Below, piece by piece: positions 18,907 to 24,817 of a stretch of DNA of 24,817 bases. The stretch spans positions 1-24,817 of the IMG/VR virus record IMGVR_UViG_3300013094_000012; one strand, 5' to 3'. The notes below the pieces were generated by a model. It was not told the origin of the DNA, did not search any database, and saw only the letters and a program-made list of their open reading frames with translations. This DNA comes from a virus. The position numbers and the translations under genes were made by a program. Numbering within the stretch: position 1 is the stretch's first letter; each line of letters begins with the position of its first letter.

Positions 18907-19350
18907 CTACATAAACCCCTCATCCCTCAGGCTTATGTGCCCCTCATCCGTGATGATGATGTGATCTGCCAGCTTTATGCCCAGCGTAGCCATACCGGCG
19001 CTTACCTGCTCTGTGGTGCGCAGATCGGCGCTAGACGGTTTCAGCTTGCCGCTGGGGTGGTTGTGTGCCAGTATGATGCTGGCGCTGGCACACTTGGCCG
19101 CTACAGTGGCTATAATGCGTATGTCGCATATGGCCTTGTCCATGCCGCCTATGCCCAGCCGGTACCAGCCCTGCAGCCGGTTGCCGCAACACAGGCTCAG
19201 CATCAGCATTTCTTCGCGCCACAGCAGTGTGTTTTTGGCACATATGCTGCGAACCACAGCAGCTGCAGCATCGCCGCTTTCTATCAATGGGCATTGTGAT
19301 CGTTTTCCTCCTTTATACTTCACGGTTACATCTATTCTTGGATAAGGCAA
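18907..19350 (-). CDS. radC: RadC-family JAB/MPN-domain protein
   Basis: 147 aa. The JAMM metalloprotease-like zinc motif is visible: HNHPSGKLKPSSAD, with the two His and the Asp of HxHPSG-x(6-8)-D, preceded by ASASIILA. The C-terminal ADHIIITDEGHISLRDEG is also typical of RadC. It is shorter than chromosomal RadC (about 220-230 aa) because the N-terminal helix-hairpin-helix part is absent, as in many Bacteroidota mobile-element copies. The cellular role of RadC is unsettled; despite its name a repair role is doubtful. The frame has no ATG: TTG at 19350 is the first usable start, with an in-frame stop 24 bp further upstream. Confidence 0.88.
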   Translation of the reverse strand: MPYPRIDVTVKYKGGKRSQCPLIESGDAAAAVVRSICAKNTLLWREEMLMLSLCCGNRLQGWYRLGIGGMDKAICDIRIIATVAAKCASASIILAHNHPSGKLKPSSADLRTTEQVSAGMATLGIKLADHIIITDEGHISLRDEGFM

Positions 19351-19408
19351 GAACTGGGCTTTTAAGTGACGTTATACTTTCCTGTTTTCATGGAGAAAGG
19401 TAATGTCA

Positions 19409-19536
19409 CCCCGGACAACTGAAACGGAGGTGCAACGCTTCGAATACAGCCATGTGGAGCAAACCACCGTCCGGGGCGATTTCCGTTATAATGAGGAAAC
19501 CTAACCTGTGGAGGTGGCTGTATTCGAAGCGTTGCA
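19409..19536. repeat. 22-bp perfect inverted repeat with crossing stems
   Basis: Arms 19431-19452 and 19515-19536 are perfectly complementary over 22 bp with a 62-nt spacer. Two further complementary pairs cross this stem: CCCCGGAC (19409-19416) with GTCCGGGG (19469-19476), and AACGGA (19423-19428) with TCCGTT (19482-19487). Stems that cross in this way suggest either alternative folds or a pseudoknot. No coding frame here is convincing. A recombination or resolution site, single-strand origin or structured RNA are possible. Confidence 0.7.
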
Positions 19537-19603
19537 GGGCAAATATAGTATCAGGTATTATTGCGTGTATACGGTAAATGAAATATAATTTGGTAATGAT
19601 ATA

Positions 19604-19635
19604 TTTGGTTGTACCGAAAATTAGTTGTATATTTG
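19604..19635 (+). promoter_or_regulatory. Perfect Bacteroidota promoter inside the IS remnant
   Basis: TTTG (19604-19607), a 20-nt spacer and TATATTTG (19628-19635) match the consensus at every fixed base. It drives the truncated transposase frame starting at 19655, and supports the assignment of the window to Bacteroidota. Confidence 0.85.
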
Positions 19636-19654
19636 TGTTATCAAACCACACAAA

Positions 19655-19825
19655 ATGACACAAGCAACAACCAAAATAACTTTCAACACCTTTACTGATA
19701 TGATTGCAGTGTTACCAAATGATGCTGCTTGTCGTGTGTACTTAGAGAATAAGTTATGGAATGATGGGGTTCCTACCTGTCCGCATTGTGGTTTGATTGA
19801 TGCTACACGCGCTCGTATGTTATAA
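19655..19825 (+). pseudogene. Transposase N-terminal fragment (IS1595/ISXO2-like)
   Basis: 56 residues from ATG at 19655. The segment FNTFTDMIAVLPNDAACRVY, then LENKLWNDGVPTCPHCG, is the zinc-ribbon start of ISXO2/IS1595 transposases, with CPHC at 42-45. The frame then runs into a stop after ATRARML. The second Cys pair and the whole DDE/N catalytic domain are missing, so the product cannot transpose. It could in principle still bind the element's ends and act as an inhibitor of related transposases (inference). An upstream ATG at 19625 lies within the promoter and was not used. Confidence 0.88.
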
Positions 19826-19866
19826 ACATCGGTACACTAAAATATATCATTACCTATAATTTAACA

Positions 19867-20145
19867 CTATAATTCTTTGTTTACTTCTTTGAATTTTTGA
19901 TTGAACAAAGACAGCGGATAACCCATTGTAGCCATCAATGTGCCGCCCTCTGTGCCCTCAGGTGTGCTGAGGAAAACATGAATGCTTTTACCAAACCTTT
20001 TTTCACCGGTCATGTACAAAAACGCATCGCGCTGCCGCTGGTGCCTGGCTACTTTGGTAACGGTGACAATAAGCCCCGGCACCAGCGTACTTTCGTACTG
20101 CTTACCGATCATCTCTGCGAACGGCTGAATAATCTGTTTTTTCAT
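19867..20145 (-). CDS. Hypothetical 92-aa basic protein next to the iterons
   Basis: ATG at 20145. A helical start (KKQIIQPFAEMIGKQYESTL) precedes strands (VPGLIVTVTKVARHQRQRDA, FLYMTGEKRFGKSIHVFL) rich in Arg, Lys and His. No membrane segment. It lies directly left of the 3-2-2-3 iteron array, so its promoter must lie in or near the array, and it could be an iteron-binding replication or control protein (inference from position and charge). The stop is 5 bp from the IS target duplication, so the insertion left the gene whole. No family recognised. Confidence 0.65.
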   Translation of the reverse strand: MKKQIIQPFAEMIGKQYESTLVPGLIVTVTKVARHQRQRDAFLYMTGEKRFGKSIHVFLSTPEGTEGGTLMATMGYPLSLFNQKFKEVNKEL

Positions 20146-20202
20146 AATCTATGTGTGTTTTACTGGTTTTTGTGTAAAAAGTGCGGTAAGGCTGTTTTCG
20201 TC

Positions 20203-20399
20203 ATTACAATTATTACAGACATTACAACGTTGATTTTCAATTACTTAGAGCGTAATAATCCTATTTTCACTTTATTACAATTATTACAACTGATTTTTTC
20301 TAATGCACTTTTGTAATAATTGTAATAATCCATTTTAAAATTATTACACTACTCAAATCCTTTACTGTATTGGTTTGTAATAATTGTAATAATTGTAAT
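20203..20399. repeat. Symmetric 9-bp iteron array, candidate replication origin
   Basis: Iterons of consensus ATTACAATT lie in four groups. Three tandem units at 20203-20229 and two at 20274-20291 point one way. Two at 20309-20326 and three at 20373-20399 read AATTGTAAT, the opposite way. The groups are mirror-symmetric about base 20300-20301. The whole region 20146-20439 is AT-rich and holds no other gene. It lies at the 3' end of the primase-helicase gene. Iterons, AT-richness and a neighbouring helicase are the usual marks of an origin. Confidence 0.8.
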
Positions 20400-20439
20400 A
20401 ATTTTTTAGAGTTGGTAAATAAATAGGTAGTTTAAAGTA

Positions 20440-22983
20440 CTAGAAGGGCAAATCGGCTGTTGTTTCAGCTGCTGCAGTAACATCTTTTTCGTCTGTGCCG
20501 GCCGCTGGTTTGTAGGGCCTGCCAAATGGCTGCAGCTCGGCATTTTTCGGGTCGGTATCGGTAAAGTCTTTTCTGTGAAATTCGTAGTAGGCACCGTGGA
20601 ATATCTTAGGTTCCAGGTAGCTTTCTTTTCCCTCATCGCCCAGCGTTCTTACGGTGCGCTCTGCACGCACCGGGTACACGCCACGGGCACATGGTTTGGT
20701 TTTGTACCCCATTTCCTTTAATGTGGTTATTACATAGCGCTTGTCACTCTTTTTGAGAATATCAGTTGCTAAGCCCTCAGCCGAAATACGAAACATTTCC
20801 GCGTCGCACATATCAAACATTTCCTGTAGCTCCGTACGTATGCGCTTTTCCATATTCGACATGCTGTTATTTTTCACATCTACCAGCGCCTGTGTGTGCA
20901 GCAGCGGTGTGGCAAACCAGTGGCGCTCTTCGTCTTTGCTGGCCATGGTTCGCTTTTCCAGGTAGTGCAGGAATGCGGGTATCTCATCTACCAGCTTTTC
21001 AAGAAACTTGGGTATGGTGCGCTTCAATGGCGGCACTTTGTGTATCCAAAACCTGATCTCTTCTTTATCTATGCGTATAAAGTCCTCTACGTGGTTACTG
21101 TTCAGTATGAACTTTGCAAAAAAGCGGAGTATCACCTGATCCTTACCCTTGCTGTTGAGCACTATTTTTTGTGCAGTGCTGAGGCGTTTTATTTTATTGA
21201 TCACCTTGCCATTGTCCACTTTGGTTTCATCTACCGAGATGAACAGCTTACCGGCCCAGTGGGCGTTAAAGTCGGCTTCTATGTCCTCATTGCCTATGCT
21301 TATGGCATTGTCGCTAAACAGGGCTTCTATCCAGTTGATAAAGGTGGTCTTACCGCTCTGCCGCTCCCGGCTCACAAAGCACAGTATGGGCAGCATCTGT
21401 AAGGGGTTTTTATAAGCCAGCGTTATATAGTCGAGGCCCAGCTCATAGCGTGGTATGCTGGTCACAATGCCGTCACGGTCGGTATAGGTCACTACCTCTT
21501 CGCTAAACAGGTGCTTTATAAATTCTATGGTCAGCTCACAGTCGCCGTCTTCGGGTTCGTGCCTAAAGGGCTGGTATAGATTGTAGCAGTTGTTTATTAC
21601 CTGCTGGTAGTTGCCGTGGTCGGGCATTACACAGGGAGCATCGTATTTTTTTATGTACTGTATAAACTGCTTTCCGTGGTCGTCTATAATGGTGCCCTTC
21701 ATGCGGCCTACCAGCGTCTTTACTATCTTTTCAGTCTTGCTGTTGCTGGTGGGTATCATCACATACTTGTAGTAGTCATTGCCCATGCGTATGTAGTCGT
21801 TGGCGCTGCCTGGCATTTCCACATCACACTTGCCCTCTGCCTCGTTGTAGCGGTACTGTGTGCCGTTAAACTTAAAGTGTGGCAGGGCTTTGAGGTCGGC
21901 ACGGCGCTCACTGTGGAATAGAAAGAACTGCGTAACATCGTCAAGGAAAAAGTATTTGCGTATGCGGCTCAGGTTGTGCTGTATGTTCACCAGCACCCGG
22001 TAAGTACCCGTAACTATGCCACCCTTTACCAGCTTTGAAAAGTCGCCAAACTCAGCGGCTATCTGTGCGCCACGGTCGGGAAACTGGCACAGCAGATCGT
22101 CAAGGCCCTTCGGGTTCCCTTCCAGGTCTTCGCTGTTGATGTGGGCAAAGTAGCGCTGCACATCAGGAAACTTGCTGAGGGCGGTAAAAAAGTTGCTTAT
22201 GGTGTCAAAAAAGTTGCTGGGCCGGTGGTACAGGTCGGTATCTTCTTTCAGCTCACTGGTGGTAAGGCTGCGGCAGTCGCCATCGGTAAGCCATATAGCG
22301 TTCTCTACCTCGCATACCAATATCAGCTTTTGTATGTCGGCATGCAGCTCGTCTGTGTCCTTATCGCGCAGGCAGGTGATGGATGGCACACCCACCACAT
22401 CTATACGACCCATATCGCCCTTGAATGCCTTAAATGCACCCTCGGTAATGAACAGATCGCGCACCTGCACATCGGGCGGCAGGCGCTTACCGGGATTGGC
22501 GGCTTTCCACTCGCGGCAGGCATCATACTTAGCTACCAGGCCGGGCGGGAAGAAAGGGCGCGTAGGCTCACCCTTTGGTATGTGGTACTTCTGCACCTTG
22601 CCATCTTTGTTTACCCGCTCCGGGTACAGGCGTATGATCTTGTATACCTTATCAGCCGCTTTTATGGTGTGCCCGCTACGCTGTGCATCTTTGTGCGTCC
22701 ATATCTTGCAGCGGTCGAGGGTGTACATGAAAATATCTATGCCCTGTGTGCCCTCTGTAAATATGGGGTATGGCTTCAATACCTCGTTGCCCTGGTTGGG
22801 GCCGCTCTGCACCTCCGTTTCCCGTATCAGTATGGTATTGTGCTCCGGTGTTACGCCCAGCAGCTGCATGCGCTTTTCAAAGTAGCTCTGCTCCGGTACC
22901 AGCTGCAGTGCAGCTATTTCCGGCTGTGGTGGATCTGCAATGGTTTCGCCAAATTCATTATTAAGTATCTTTTTATTAGGCAT
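20440..22983 (-). CDS. Primase-helicase (toprim-like plus DUF5906/SF3-type helicase)
   Basis: 847 aa, the largest gene. Residues about 60-250 form a toprim-like (DUF3854-type) primase region with FITEGAFKA at 178-186 and the acidic WLTDGD at 231-236. Residues about 520-650 are a DUF5906-type helicase: Walker A-like SRERQSGKT (538-546), Walker B FISVDE (581-586) and a sensor Asn in FILNSN. The Walker A lacks the usual first Gly (Arg stands in its place), a deviation I note in a gene that otherwise looks intact. The C-terminal 180 residues look like a winged-helix DNA-binding end. It would unwind and prime replication from the adjacent iteron region. No polymerase is encoded, so host polymerase III is probably used. 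Confidence 0.85.
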   Translation of the reverse strand: MPNKKILNNEFGETIADPPQPEIAALQLVPEQSYFEKRMQLLGVTPEHNTILIRETEVQSGPNQGNEVLKPYPIFTEGTQGIDIFMYTLDRCKIWTHKDAQRSGHTIKAADKVYKIIRLYPERVNKDGKVQKYHIPKGEPTRPFFPPGLVAKYDACREWKAANPGKRLPPDVQVRDLFITEGAFKAFKGDMGRIDVVGVPSITCLRDKDTDELHADIQKLILVCEVENAIWLTDGDCRSLTTSELKEDTDLYHRPSNFFDTISNFFTALSKFPDVQRYFAHINSEDLEGNPKGLDDLLCQFPDRGAQIAAEFGDFSKLVKGGIVTGTYRVLVNIQHNLSRIRKYFFLDDVTQFFLFHSERRADLKALPHFKFNGTQYRYNEAEGKCDVEMPGSANDYIRMGNDYYKYVMIPTSNSKTEKIVKTLVGRMKGTIIDDHGKQFIQYIKKYDAPCVMPDHGNYQQVINNCYNLYQPFRHEPEDGDCELTIEFIKHLFSEEVVTYTDRDGIVTSIPRYELGLDYITLAYKNPLQMLPILCFVSRERQSGKTTFINWIEALFSDNAISIGNEDIEADFNAHWAGKLFISVDETKVDNGKVINKIKRLSTAQKIVLNSKGKDQVILRFFAKFILNSNHVEDFIRIDKEEIRFWIHKVPPLKRTIPKFLEKLVDEIPAFLHYLEKRTMASKDEERHWFATPLLHTQALVDVKNNSMSNMEKRIRTELQEMFDMCDAEMFRISAEGLATDILKKSDKRYVITTLKEMGYKTKPCARGVYPVRAERTVRTLGDEGKESYLEPKIFHGAYYEFHRKDFTDTDPKNAELQPFGRPYKPAAGTDEKDVTAAAETTADLPF

Positions 22984-23020
22984 GTGCTGTGGGGAGTAAG
23001 TGTGTGGTGATCAGTAATAG

Positions 23021-23503
23021 TTATAAATGGCTGGGCCTGCCGGTAGTGCTGAGCACTTTGTACTTTATTACCCATACCCACGGGTTTGCATCCCAGCTTT
23101 CGCGGCCATTGATAGCGCACCAAAGCTCCTGAAAACGGCTGTAAGCAATACCATTATCCGGCAGTAAAGAAGCCCCTTCCGCTACAGCATCTGCACCACT
23201 TATATCGTGCAGGCGTTCTTTGTCTACGTTTTCCACTTCCAGCCATATGCGGGCATGCTCTTTGCGTAGAAATATAGATGGCTTCCACTTCGCATCAACA
23301 ATAAAATCACGGCTTACATAATCAGCCCTAAATACAATGCTGTCTGAGTTGCATTTTTGCGCGAACGTTTCCCGCACATACAGAATATCGCCTTTTACAA
23401 CATCTTCCCATCGGTTATTTACCCGCCTGGTCTGCGTTTTACGGCCTTCCAGTACGGCTTCTACCATATTGGTGCTCATTAATATCGGTATCTCTCTTTT
23501 CAT
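23021..23503 (-). CDS. ASCH-domain protein, phage type
   Basis: 160 aa. The sequence has the characteristic phage ASCH pattern: MVEAVLEGRKTQTRR, GDILYVRETFA, WKPSIFLRKEHARIWLEVEN, ERLHDISGADAVAEG, FQELWCAING and SWDANPWVWVIKY. ASCH domains share the PUA-like fold and bind RNA or modified nucleosides; some are RNases or amidohydrolases. The role in phages is unknown, perhaps in RNA handling or host takeover. The ATG at 23503 overlaps the preceding stop as ATGA, and the primase-helicase starts 37 bp downstream, so it belongs to the replication unit. Confidence 0.88.
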   Translation of the reverse strand: MKREIPILMSTNMVEAVLEGRKTQTRRVNNRWEDVVKGDILYVRETFAQKCNSDSIVFRADYVSRDFIVDAKWKPSIFLRKEHARIWLEVENVDKERLHDISGADAVAEGASLLPDNGIAYSRFQELWCAINGRESWDANPWVWVIKYKVLSTTGRPSHL

Positions 23504-23721
23504 TTGTTACGATTGAAAAAGCGAATAATTTCTACTATTGCCACATAAGCTACCAGGGCCCAGCTGAGCAATGATGCCGCGATCGTGATTATTACTATCC
23601 CGGTATTTACGGCAGGGTGGTTCACCATTCCATTGATCTTGTCGCTGTTCTTTTTCATAAACAGCGCTACTATAAAGAAGGCGATCACCACGCCCCAGGT
23701 GTATACAGATAAGAAGCTCAT
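23500..23721 (-). CDS. Two-span small membrane protein
   Basis: 73 aa. Two spans, SVYTWGVVIAFFIVALFM at 5-22 and GIVIITIAASLLSWALVAYV at 41-60, are linked by a polar turn (KKNSDKINGMVNHPAVN). The end is basic (FFNRNK). Stop and next start overlap (ATGA), so it is co-translated with the ASCH gene. In phages, early two-span proteins may be superinfection-exclusion or membrane-attachment factors for replication; not distinguishable here. Confidence 0.65.
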   Translation of the reverse strand: MSFLSVYTWGVVIAFFIVALFMKKNSDKINGMVNHPAVNTGIVIITIAASLLSWALVAYVAIVEIIRFFNRNK

Positions 23722-23787
23722 CGGCGGTAATAGTTATCGTGTGAAAAATTTCCGGTCGTGGCCGGCATGGTTATAATATTGGATAAG

Positions 23788-23820
23788 AAAAAAAAGGGCG
23801 GCAGCGTTATACCGCCGCCC
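23788..23820 (-). terminator. Terminator after the 246-aa gene
   Basis: A 7-bp all-GC stem GGGCGGC (23796-23802) with GCCGCCC (23814-23820) and an 11-nt loop is followed on the minus strand by eight T. It separates the early genes that cross the join from the replication genes, so either partial read-through or a further promoter must serve the latter. Confidence 0.85.
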
Positions 23821-23854
23821 TGTGTTCTGTAAAGCATACCGGGAATATCGCTTA

Positions 23855-23955
23855 CGTATCGCGCCCGGTTTTACCACTGTGCCATCCTCAAATTACCCGA
23901 TTGGCGCGGGCGGGGGCCGTAATGGCAGTTAGGATGCAGTTACCTCACTGATACG
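23855..23955. repeat. Nested inverted repeats in a non-coding region
   Basis: Three nested pairs share one centre: CGTATC/GATACG (23855-23860, 23950-23955), CATCCT/AGGATG (23883-23888, 23931-23936) and ATTAC/GTAAT (23892-23896, 23919-23923), around a GC-rich core. Region 23722-23997 has no gene. The leftward transcript of the 246-aa gene runs through it before the terminator, so it may be a folded 3' RNA or a DNA cruciform. It does not match a tRNA. Confidence 0.5.
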
Positions 23956-23997
23956 AACAATACCTAGTTATATCTCGCAATAACCCCCTGTCATTTC

Positions 23998-24738
23998 TTA
24001 GGCCGTAGCAGTGGTAGTGTCTGCTGCTGCAGGCGCTGCCGGTGCCTGTGAGGCGTTAAACTCTGCAACCAGTGCAGCGCACAGATCGTCAGTGCTGGCG
24101 AAAATCTCGCTGTCGCTGTACACGCCTATTACATTACCCGTGCTGTCGCTCAGATCATTTTCTACGGTGCCTTTTGCGGCATCCGTACGTACATCGGTTA
24201 CTGTTCCGGTAACGATGGCATTCTCTTTCAGTGCGAAGCCTGGCTGCTGCAGGTTCATCTTGGTACTGGTGTTCATTTTACTGTTGGTTTTGGGTGAAGA
24301 AAAAGCGGTTGAGTTCTGTGTTTGTGCGTTGCCCAGGTAATCCCAGCCGGTGCCCTTGCCTGCATCGGCAATGTTTGGCACGTTGCGGCGGAAGAGCACG
24401 GGTATCTGTGTGTTTTCCAGCAGTATGCTGAGGTTCAGCGTACCATCGGGGTTAATACTGGTAACGGTGGCGGGGAGCTGTGCGCTGTTGGGTGCTTCCG
24501 GCTCTGCGCCATTGGTTACGTACTTTACTACCTGGCCCATGTAGTTGTTTATCTTGGGCGCTGCTGTCGTTGCCGTTTCTACGGCGGCTGTGTTTGTGTC
24601 CATTTCGGGAGCTTTATTTTTAGTGGGTGAAAAAACGGTGTCTATGGCTTCATGTACTTCATCGGCAGTTACCGGGGGTATCTTGCCACCGGTAACCCAT
24701 GCCTTTAGCGCGGCAAATAGTAGTGTGAGTATGGCCAT
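23998..24738 (-). CDS. Hypothetical 246-aa protein with small beta domain
   Basis: An amphipathic start (AILTLLFAALKAWVTGG) that may touch the membrane is followed by a Thr/Ala-rich linker. About residues 66-135 carry a beta segment: GQVVKYVTNGAEPEAPNS, then LPATVTSINPDGTLNLSIL and TGWDYLG. It resembles the small phage barrel of the 83-aa protein at 7846-8097. A second beta-like part (ENAIVTGTVTDVRTDAAKGT) and an Ala/Pro/Thr end follow. It may be a structural or wall-associated protein, although it sits with early genes. Across the circle join it follows the 67-aa gene by 2 bp, and its first 44 bases are repeated at the window start. Confidence 0.7.
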   Translation of the reverse strand: MAILTLLFAALKAWVTGGKIPPVTADEVHEAIDTVFSPTKNKAPEMDTNTAAVETATTAAPKINNYMGQVVKYVTNGAEPEAPNSAQLPATVTSINPDGTLNLSILLENTQIPVLFRRNVPNIADAGKGTGWDYLGNAQTQNSTAFSSPKTNSKMNTSTKMNLQQPGFALKENAIVTGTVTDVRTDAAKGTVENDLSDSTGNVIGVYSDSEIFASTDDLCAALVAEFNASQAPAAPAAADTTTATA

Positions 24739-24817
24739 GGTTACAGATTGAGATTTAAGGCGTTAATTACTTTCATCACATCGCCACTACTGATAAACAT
24801 TTGCTCATTGTCAGCCC
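24695..24817. repeat. Terminal direct repeat, right copy
   Basis: Identical to 1-123. It contains the true 5' end of the 246-aa gene and, at 24741-24817 on the minus strand, only the last codons of the 67-aa gene, whose complete copy is at 47-250. Confidence 0.95.

Larger units (their letters stand above)
19584..19862 (+). mobile_element. Internally deleted IS1595-type element with 8-bp target duplication
   Basis: The element is 19592-19854 (263 bp). Its ends are inverted repeats, identical over the first 15 bases (GGTAATGATATATTT) and matching at 23 of 26. They are flanked by perfect 8-bp direct repeats TATAATTT (19584-19591 and 19855-19862), the target-site duplication length known for the IS1595 family. 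Inside are a promoter and only the start of a transposase. It inserted just after the stop of the 92-aa gene and can move only if a full-length transposase is supplied elsewhere. Confidence 0.92.

Noticed and set aside
19406-19663. An 85-aa minus-strand frame over the inverted repeat.
   Set aside because: It crosses the IS end and target duplication and the inverted repeat, and its product resembles no protein; an accidental open frame.
20203-20399. Repeats at the iteron region considered as a CRISPR array.
   Set aside because: Repeats of 9 bp in both orientations without spacers of constant length, and no cas genes.
21616-23010. Long plus-strand frames opposite the primase-helicase.
   Set aside because: Shadow frames of a well-supported 847-codon gene; no motifs or start context.
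1-24817. Interpretation as a conjugative element or ordinary plasmid.
   Set aside because: No relaxase, coupling protein, type IV secretion genes, partition or toxin-antitoxin genes are visible, while lysozyme, holin-like, packaging-ATPase-like and integrase genes are.

Overview
The window looks like one complete circular genome. Bases 1-123 are repeated exactly at 24695-24817, so the unique circle is 24,694 bp. The join falls between two leftward genes that are 2 bp apart once the circle is closed. The host is probably a member of the Bacteroidota, perhaps a Chitinophagales-like bacterium (inference). Several promoters fit the Bacteroidota form TTTG-N19-21-TAnnTTTG, lipoboxes are loose, and the integrase, RadC protein and collagen-like lipoprotein are of types common in that phylum.

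The gene set reads as a temperate, tailless, probably membrane-containing virus. I see no terminase, portal, HK97-type capsid protein, tape measure or tail gene, and no relaxase or conjugation genes. Present instead are a short P-loop ATPase of the size and motif layout of capsid-packaging ATPases of PRD1/PM2-type viruses, more than ten small single-span membrane proteins, a beta-rich capsid candidate set off by two terminators, a lysozyme and a peptidoglycan-binding protein, a holin/unimolecular-spanin-like pair, a tyrosine integrase, a tRNA 3'-end fragment (candidate attP), an HTH regulator with matching operators, and a large primase-helicase beside a symmetric iteron array. Assignment to a tailless lineage is inferred; no capsid homology could be tested.

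Layout, reading leftward from the regulator on the circle: control region with operator, promoter and attenuator-like leader (2028-2308); early leftward genes 2027 down to 47, including a pentapeptide-repeat protein; across the join, 246-aa, two-span membrane and ASCH-domain genes and the DUF5906-type primase-helicase (24738-20440); the iteron origin candidate (20203-20399); a 92-aa gene; a 263-bp internally deleted IS1595-type element; a strong inverted repeat; RadC; a second control region (18589-18906); the virion and lysis block (18588-9762) with internal terminators; a third control region (9594-9707); and a second leftward operon (9527-4767) with the ATPase and the attP candidate. Only the regulator, a secreted protein and the integrase (2309-4664) and the IS remnant run rightward.

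A shared motif, TGTAAAG in a 12-bp register ending in inverted CTTTACA, occurs at the head of each of the three leftward units. At two of them it overlaps a near-consensus promoter. The simplest model is that the HTH protein at 2309-2677 binds all three and holds the lysogenic state. Neighbouring genes are often coupled by TAATG or ATGA overlaps. The most unusual item is a nine-T run near the end of the lysozyme gene: a -1 shift there adds a 45-residue transmembrane tail whose stop codon overlaps the next start codon.
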